From JBPYCR01 sp051846935 (GTDB taxonomy: Bacteria; Bacillota; Bacilli; Bacillales; Amphibacillaceae): DNA of 35,855 nucleotides. This document shows, in pieces, positions 31,109 to 35,855 of this stretch. Location: the NCBI RefSeq assembly GCF_051846935.1, contig NZ_JBPYCS010000026.1:1-35855 (forward strand). Reading direction: 5' to 3'. Numbering within the stretch: the stretch's first letter is position 1; the number at the start of each line of letters is the position of its first letter. The notes beneath the pieces were generated by a model. It was not told the DNA's origin, ran no database searches, and worked only from the letters and a program-made list of their open reading frames with translations. The translations under genes were made by a program, and so were the position numbers.

Positions 31109-31945
31109 ATGAGAGTTGACGCACATCAGCATTTTTGGAAACTAAGTAGAGGAGATTATTCATGGCTTACCCCTACGCCAAATTTCGAAAAAATATATCG
31201 TGATTTTTTACCTGAACAACTGGTTCCACTTTTACAGGAACATAATATTGATAAGACAATCCTTGTACAAGCTGCAGCAACCGTAGAAGAAACAGAATAT
31301 ATGTTGCAACTATACGAAGAACATGATTTTATTGCGGGTGTTGTCGGTTGGCTAGACCTGGAAGCTGATAGTTTTCCAGAATTATTTAAGGAATATCAAA
31401 GTAGAGAAGGATTTATAGGAATTCGGCCTATGCTTCAAGATATTGAAGATGAACGGTGGATATTGCGTGATGATGTATTAAAAAACGTGGAATTATTAGT
31501 AGAGGATGATTTTCCTTTAGATATTTTAATAAATCCAAAACATCTTGATTCTATAATTGAATTGTTCAAAATCTTCCCTCAATTGAGAGGCGTTGTTGAT
31601 CATTTAGCAAAACCTTATATAAAAGATAGAATTATTAGTCCATGGGATGAAAAAATAGCTGAAATTGCTTCTAACAAAAATGTATGGTGTAAATTGTCAG
31701 GGCTAATAACAGAAGATGACCATTATGACTGGAAAGTAGAGAATTTTAAGCCGTATGTGAATCATTGTATTGAAGTGTTTGGCAAAGAGAAGATTATGTT
31801 TGGAAGTGATTGGCCAGTATGTCTTCTTGCTGGATCCTATAATGATGTGTATAAATCTTTGTTAGAAAACATTTCGTTCACAAAAGATGAATTAGATGAT
31901 TTATTTGGAAACAATGCATTGAAATTTTATAAATTATCCAAATGA
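31109..31945 (+). CDS. Amidohydrolase-2 family lactonase-like protein (COG3618)
   Basis: A 278-residue TIM-barrel metal hydrolase. The HxH motif is in VDAHQHFW (H6, H8); further ligand positions are VDHLAKP (H165) and FGSDWPVC (D234). RGDYSWLTP near the start and CKLSGLITE are typical of the L-fuconolactonase / L-rhamnono-lactonase / sulfomuconolactone hydrolase group (COG3618). Such enzymes open a sugar lactone to the sugar acid after a dehydrogenase step, and the next gene encodes an SDR dehydrogenase. ATG 31109 after TTTTAGGAGG. No signal peptide. Confidence 0.88.
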   Translation: MRVDAHQHFWKLSRGDYSWLTPTPNFEKIYRDFLPEQLVPLLQEHNIDKTILVQAAATVEETEYMLQLYEEHDFIAGVVGWLDLEADSFPELFKEYQSREGFIGIRPMLQDIEDERWILRDDVLKNVELLVEDDFPLDILINPKHLDSIIELFKIFPQLRGVVDHLAKPYIKDRIISPWDEKIAEIASNKNVWCKLSGLITEDDHYDWKVENFKPYVNHCIEVFGKEKIMFGSDWPVCLLAGSYNDVYKSLLENISFTKDELDDLFGNNALKFYKLSK

Positions 31946-31970
31946 GACAATTTTAAGGAGTGAACGGTTT

Positions 31971-32759
31971 GTGAAGAATTTGAAGAATAAAGTGGCTTTA
32001 GTAACTGGCGGTGCACAAGGAATTGGGGAAGCAGTAGTATTAAGATTGGCCAGTGAAGGTGCACATTGTGCTATAAATTATCGCTCAGATAATGGAAAGG
32101 CAGAAGCGGTAAAAGAAAAGGTAGAAGCGTTAGGCGTTAAAGCTTGTATTGTAAAAGCGGATATATCGAGTAAAGAGCAAATTGACCAGATGTTTGATGA
32201 AGTAGAAGAGCAACTGGGTACGGTAGATATTCTTGTAAACAATGCAGGTGTTGCTCCTTTTTATCCATTCTTAGATGTCACAGAGGATATTTGGGATAAA
32301 ACTTATGATACGAATGTGAGAGGAACATTTTTTGTTTCACAAAGAGCTGCGAGGAAAATGATTGGGCAGAGATATGGAAAAATAATTAATATTGCCTCCA
32401 CGGCAAGTGTTGTTGTAACAAGTCCTGTAATCCCTCACTACATATCATCAAAGGGAGCTATACATCAATTAACAAAAGCATTGGCAATTGAACTAGGACA
32501 GTATAATGTCAATGTAAATGCAGTTGGTCCGAGCACTGTTGATACTCCTTTTGTAGGAGAGTACTTAAAGGATGAAAACATTTATAAGCAAGAAGTTGAG
32601 GCTAATCCGATGAAAAGACTAGGTACAGCAAAGCAAATTGGAGATGCGGTTGCATTTTTGGCTTCAAGCGACGCCGAGCAAATTAATGGGCATTTATTAA
32701 TGGTGGATGGCGGCTTAAGTGTGAAAGCTGCTCAGCCCCAAGATCACATGAATAGATAA
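31971..32759 (+). CDS. SDR-family sugar/polyol dehydrogenase
   Basis: A 262-residue classical short-chain dehydrogenase/reductase. Seen: NAD(P) site TGGAQGIGEAV (12-22), NNAGVAPFYP (90-99), the catalytic Ser143 in IINIASTAS, Tyr157 and Lys161 in HYISSKGAIHQ, and the C-terminal LMVDGG. In this context it most likely oxidises a free sugar C1 to the lactone that the upstream lactonase opens, as in oxidative fucose/rhamnose pathways. GTG start at 31971 with AAGGAG 10 bp upstream. It lies 25 bp after the lactonase gene. Whether it uses NAD or NADP cannot be stated with certainty. Confidence 0.88.
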   Translation: MKNLKNKVALVTGGAQGIGEAVVLRLASEGAHCAINYRSDNGKAEAVKEKVEALGVKACIVKADISSKEQIDQMFDEVEEQLGTVDILVNNAGVAPFYPFLDVTEDIWDKTYDTNVRGTFFVSQRAARKMIGQRYGKIINIASTASVVVTSPVIPHYISSKGAIHQLTKALAIELGQYNVNVNAVGPSTVDTPFVGEYLKDENIYKQEVEANPMKRLGTAKQIGDAVAFLASSDAEQINGHLLMVDGGLSVKAAQPQDHMNR

Positions 32760-32784
32760 TTAATATAAATGGGGAGGAATACAA

Positions 32785-33837
32785 ATGAAAAAGCGCTTTT
32801 TGCAAATAATTTTTATGGTTTTAGTTTCTATGTTTATAGTTGCATGTAGCAACGGAGAAGGTGAGGAAACAAACAGTTCTACGGATAATGAGGAAACTGC
32901 AGATGCAACAGAAGAAAGTGATGAGTTATTAATTGGTGGAGCAATAATGAATTATGGATGGCCGTGGTTCCTAGGCACGATTGAAGGTATGGAAACCTAT
33001 GCTGAAACATATGACAAGAAAACTGTCACGTTTGACTTTCAAGATAGTCAAAATGACATCAATACACAAATTAACCAACTAGAAAATATGGCGCAAAAAG
33101 GAATTGACGGGCTGGTTATCTTTCCGACCGATACAAAAGCGATTATTCCGACTATGGTAAAGCTCCACGAGCAAGGAATTAAAATTGTTGTAGGTGACTA
33201 TCCTCAAACTCCAGACAGTGAAGAAGATGTTGTATGGGAAACTTTTGTAGGCCACGATTTTAGAGCGATGGGTGAAGTCGCTGGAAAAATCGCTGTAGAA
33301 GAATTAGATAAAAAGGGTGTAAAATCGCCAACTCTAGTATATATTTCACTCCCATCTTCAGGAGAAGCTTCTAATGACAGATATGAAGGTTTTAAAGAAG
33401 TTGTATTAGAGAATTATCCAAATGCAGAAATCATTGATGAAGGTGATTCTGAAGGGAACAGAAACTCTGCCCAAACATTATTTGAAAACGTGTTACAACG
33501 AACGAAAGATGTAGATATTGTATCAGGACATAATGATGAGTTGGTTCTAGGTGCATACAATGCTGCAGTTAGTGCGAACAAAGATGGTGAGATTAAATTC
33601 ATCGGAATGGCTGGGGACAAAGAGGTGCTCGGTTACATCCAAGAAGGAAATGAGTCATGGATTGGTGAAGTTCTTCAAGACCCGGTTGTTTTAGGAGAAA
33701 CAGCATTACAGGCATTGCTTGAGTCAATGGATGGGAAAGAATTAGACGATAGATACCCACTACCTGAACCAGAAGCAATTACACCGGATAATATAGATGA
33801 ATTTAATTGGCAAGAATGGGAATGGCTTGGGAATTAA
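32785..33837 (+). CDS. ABC-type sugar-binding lipoprotein (RbsB-like, periplasmic-binding protein 1 fold)
   Basis: A 350-residue lipoprotein. The signal peptide MKKRFLQIIFMVLVSMFIVA ends at the lipobox Cys21 (IVAC), followed by an acidic linker (22-48) that tethers the binding domain outside the membrane. The domain is of the ribose-binding type (DSQNDINTQINQLENMAQKG, IDGLVIFPTDTKAI, GYIQEGNESWIGEVLQDPVV). It captures a sugar for an ABC importer; permease and ATPase genes are not in the window and may lie downstream. GGGGAGGAA lies before ATG 32785, 25 bp after the SDR gene. It shows that the locus imports its substrate. Confidence 0.88.
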   Translation: MKKRFLQIIFMVLVSMFIVACSNGEGEETNSSTDNEETADATEESDELLIGGAIMNYGWPWFLGTIEGMETYAETYDKKTVTFDFQDSQNDINTQINQLENMAQKGIDGLVIFPTDTKAIIPTMVKLHEQGIKIVVGDYPQTPDSEEDVVWETFVGHDFRAMGEVAGKIAVEELDKKGVKSPTLVYISLPSSGEASNDRYEGFKEVVLENYPNAEIIDEGDSEGNRNSAQTLFENVLQRTKDVDIVSGHNDELVLGAYNAAVSANKDGEIKFIGMAGDKEVLGYIQEGNESWIGEVLQDPVVLGETALQALLESMDGKELDDRYPLPEPEAITPDNIDEFNWQEWEWLGN

Positions 33838-33866
33838 GAATTATATAGTTTATGGAGGATGATAAC

Positions 33867-35855
33867 ATGATGTACGGTCTAATACCGGAACCTAAAGTAT
33901 ATAATCGTGACGAGAGTCAAACAAAATTGTTCCAAGGATTTAATTTTAAAATCCAATCCAGTGATACGAAAGATGAAGTCTCTGAAATTATTAATATGAA
34001 AATGTGGAACTATACTAAAATTGCCATTTGTTTTGATGAGCAAAAAGAACATAACATAGATATAGTTTTAGTAAATAATATTCAAGGTATCGATTCCACT
34101 GTTGATAAAGAACTTTTTCGGAAGCAAGGATACGAACTAACTATACAAGATAATAAAGTACACATTGCCTATCTAGAACGTGATGGGTTTGTAAACGCAC
34201 TATCTACGTTAAAACAATTATTGAAGCCTAAGGACGGAAAGTATTATTTTGAGAATTGCTCCATTGTGGATTGGCCAAGCATTGAAAGGCGTTCTGTATC
34301 AAATACATTTGCTTGGTATGCGGGATATGGCAGAATTGGATTCGATATGCAACTATGGGGTTATGATGAATGGGTCGAATATTTAAATATTTGTTCAGAT
34401 TACAAAATTAACCAATTCAATATGTGTATGTATGGGTATTGGCCGTTTGAATTTCCAGAGCATCCTGAAACTGAATTAAGAGATTATAAGATGAAGATAT
34501 GGAATGATGAAAGTGAAAATTGGGTGGAAATGGAATACCTCCACCCGAACCTTTCTAATGAATTTTTGCCAAAATTAATTGAATATGGGCATAAGCTAGG
34601 CGTAGACTTTTTTGCTTACATTGGATTAAACAGTTACAATGGCGGCTATCCGAGTATTAATAAAGATAAGCGTATGAAATTACCAGAAGGCGGAAAGTTC
34701 GTTAACGATTTCGACTCACTTTGTTTAAGTGATGAAAGTAACGTTGAATATATCGGAAAAGCAATCCAACAAGTAGTTCGTCAAGGATTTGATGGCATAG
34801 ATTTTGAGGAAAGTGAGGAATCATACTGGTTCTGTACGTGTGACGCATGTTCAGAACGGTTTTTGGCAGACCGAACACCTGCTGAAGCAAAACACCATGC
34901 AAATTATTGGTTACTAAATTTCTTGTATAAAAAAATAAAAGAAGTTAACCCGAATTGTATTATAGGATTAAGGGCATGGAGAGAGCCACCTTTAGAAAAA
35001 GATCCAGAATATTTGGAGTATGTGAAAAGCCAAATACCTAACGATGTTGTTCTTTTCTGGGCACCAGGACTGTATGTTTCTGATGATGAATTTCCAAAAT
35101 GGGTTAGAGCATTTGGGAAAGATAGAATTTACGCTCGAGATTCAGAAGCAAATTCTGTATCTTCTACAATGGGAAGATTATATCGAATTTTTCAAAGCAA
35201 TGTGCTACGTGCAGAAGAAGAAACGAATCACCAGTATATTGAAAACGATATCAAGCAGCATATTGGCTCGGTAGAAGAGAAAGTAAAAGGAATTAATGGA
35301 TATATGTTTGAGTGGTACGGTTATTTCTTACATCTACAGGTCCATTCCTATTATGGTTGGGGATCTTATAGGGATCCGGACGAATTTTATGATTATGCCA
35401 TTCATTCCACATTTGGCCCTGAATTAAAAGGTGACATATTATACGTACTTCAAAATATGCTGACAATTCACGAGAGCCAAATGAAAATATTCCCAACGGA
35501 ATTTCCGTTTCTACGTAATAAAGTAGAGAAAAGGGATATACCTACTATACAACACGCAATCGATGATTGGCAGAATATAATGGATAAAATCCAAAACATA
35601 TTAAAAGTAGTTAGCGATGATCCAAAGCTCGAAATTTATCGAAAACATTTTGAGAAAATTGAGAATGCACATAAGAGAAATCGAATTATTTATGATTTAA
35701 GTCTTGCATCGATTAATTATGATAATGCTGAAACAGAAGAAGCTAAGCGTAAATATTTAACGGAGATGGCTTATCATAACGAACGTAACTTTGACTTAGT
35801 AAAAGAAATGTTTTTTGATGTCAACCCAGTATCTGAAACTGGAACAAAAGCATGT
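33867..35855 (+). CDS. Glycoside hydrolase-like protein, GH20/GH67-type N-domain plus TIM barrel (3'-partial)
   Basis: The frame is open for 663 codons and runs off the window end. Residues ~15-120 look like the alpha/beta N-domain found before GH20/GH67/GH84 barrels (MWNYTKIAICF, FVNALSTLKQLLKPKDGKYY). The barrel starts at VDWPSIERRSVSNTFAWYAG, with CMYGYWPFEFPEHPE. An acidic cluster GIDFEESEESYWFCTCDACS combines candidate catalytic residues with a CxCxxC motif seen in alpha-glucuronidase/DUF4838-like enzymes. The C-terminal part is helical. No signal peptide, so it acts in the cytoplasm. ATG 33867 (or 33870) with GGAGG 8 bp upstream, 29 bp after the binding protein. Exact family and bond are unresolved. 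Confidence 0.75.
   Translation, partial: MMYGLIPEPKVYNRDESQTKLFQGFNFKIQSSDTKDEVSEIINMKMWNYTKIAICFDEQKEHNIDIVLVNNIQGIDSTVDKELFRKQGYELTIQDNKVHIAYLERDGFVNALSTLKQLLKPKDGKYYFENCSIVDWPSIERRSVSNTFAWYAGYGRIGFDMQLWGYDEWVEYLNICSDYKINQFNMCMYGYWPFEFPEHPETELRDYKMKIWNDESENWVEMEYLHPNLSNEFLPKLIEYGHKLGVDFFAYIGLNSYNGGYPSINKDKRMKLPEGGKFVNDFDSLCLSDESNVEYIGKAIQQVVRQGFDGIDFEESEESYWFCTCDACSERFLADRTPAEAKHHANYWLLNFLYKKIKEVNPNCIIGLRAWREPPLEKDPEYLEYVKSQIPNDVVLFWAPGLYVSDDEFPKWVRAFGKDRIYARDSEANSVSSTMGRLYRIFQSNVLRAEEETNHQYIENDIKQHIGSVEEKVKGINGYMFEWYGYFLHLQVHSYYGWGSYRDPDEFYDYAIHSTFGPELKGDILYVLQNMLTIHESQMKIFPTEFPFLRNKVEKRDIPTIQHAIDDWQNIMDKIQNILKVVSDDPKLEIYRKHFEKIENAHKRNRIIYDLSLASINYDNAETEEAKRKYLTEMAYHNERNFDLVKEMFFDVNPVSETGTKAC

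Noticed and set aside
34702..35496. Short frames on both strands near the window end
   Set aside because: They are shadows within the long open glycosidase frame (33867-35855), which carries coherent domain motifs throughout.
1..35855. CRISPR array or cas genes
   Set aside because: No regularly spaced direct repeats and no Cas-like protein were seen.
1..35855. tRNA or rRNA genes
   Set aside because: No cloverleaf with GGTTCRANYCC-type arm or rRNA-like segments was noticed; a covariance scan would be decisive.

Overview
The window comes from a low-GC, AT-rich Gram-positive bacterium, most likely of the Bacillaceae (an Oceanobacillus/Virgibacillus-type relative is my guess). This rests on strong AGGAGG ribosome sites with many GTG/TTG starts, TTGACA/TATAAT-type promoters, an acoABCL-type operon, a glucitol-type PTS with HPr Ser46, and Firmicute-style repeats, IS3-family and group II intron remnants. 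Most genes read on the + strand; one real gene (19374-20663) and one broken gene (25416-25759) read on the - strand.

Region 1 (1-8741) is an amino-acid or N-acyl-amino-acid catabolic cluster. It encodes a degenerate sigma54-activator-like regulator (cut by the window start), a class III aminotransferase, a YfcC-type carrier, an M20 amidohydrolase, a threonine-dehydratase-like PLP enzyme, a dipeptide-epimerase-like enolase-superfamily enzyme and a class I/II aminotransferase. The logic reads as import, deacylation, epimerisation and deamination/transamination. The substrate is not identified. A hairpin terminator closes the cluster.

Region 2 (about 8890-11890) is accessory DNA: the C-terminal remnant of a large SMC/Rad50-like ATPase, then a two-gene toxin-antitoxin-like module whose second protein has a zinc-finger, an HTH and a Panacea (SocA/DUF4065) domain. 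A palindrome and a promoter lie just upstream of it.

Region 3 (12335-17454) is an acoABCL-type TPP-dependent dehydrogenase complex (E1alpha, E1beta, E2, E3). E2 carries two apparent E3-binding domains, and a roughly 330-bp repeat with terminal inverted repeats sits between the E2 and E3 genes.

Region 4 (17558-25254) is a sugar-alcohol PTS locus: SorC-type regulator, Cof-type HAD phosphatase, a divergent SAF-domain oxidoreductase, GutM, glucitol-family IIC, IIBC and IIA, plus its own HPr and Enzyme I. The divergent promoters share an operator-like motif.

Region 5 (25255-28672) is scarred. It holds an IS3-family end, a frameshifted AbrB-type gene, a SEC-C protein, a DUF6933/PRiA4_ORF3 fusion protein, a 5' fragment of a group II intron and decayed coding relics.

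Region 6 (28673-35855, running off the end) is a GntR-controlled locus: class V aminotransferase-fold enzyme, RidA, lactonase-like amidohydrolase, SDR dehydrogenase, sugar-binding lipoprotein and a cytoplasmic GH20/GH67-like glycosidase. I read it as uptake, deglycosylation, oxidation to a lactone, hydrolysis and deamination of an unidentified, possibly amino-bearing, sugar. It is the best candidate for an undescribed pathway in the window.
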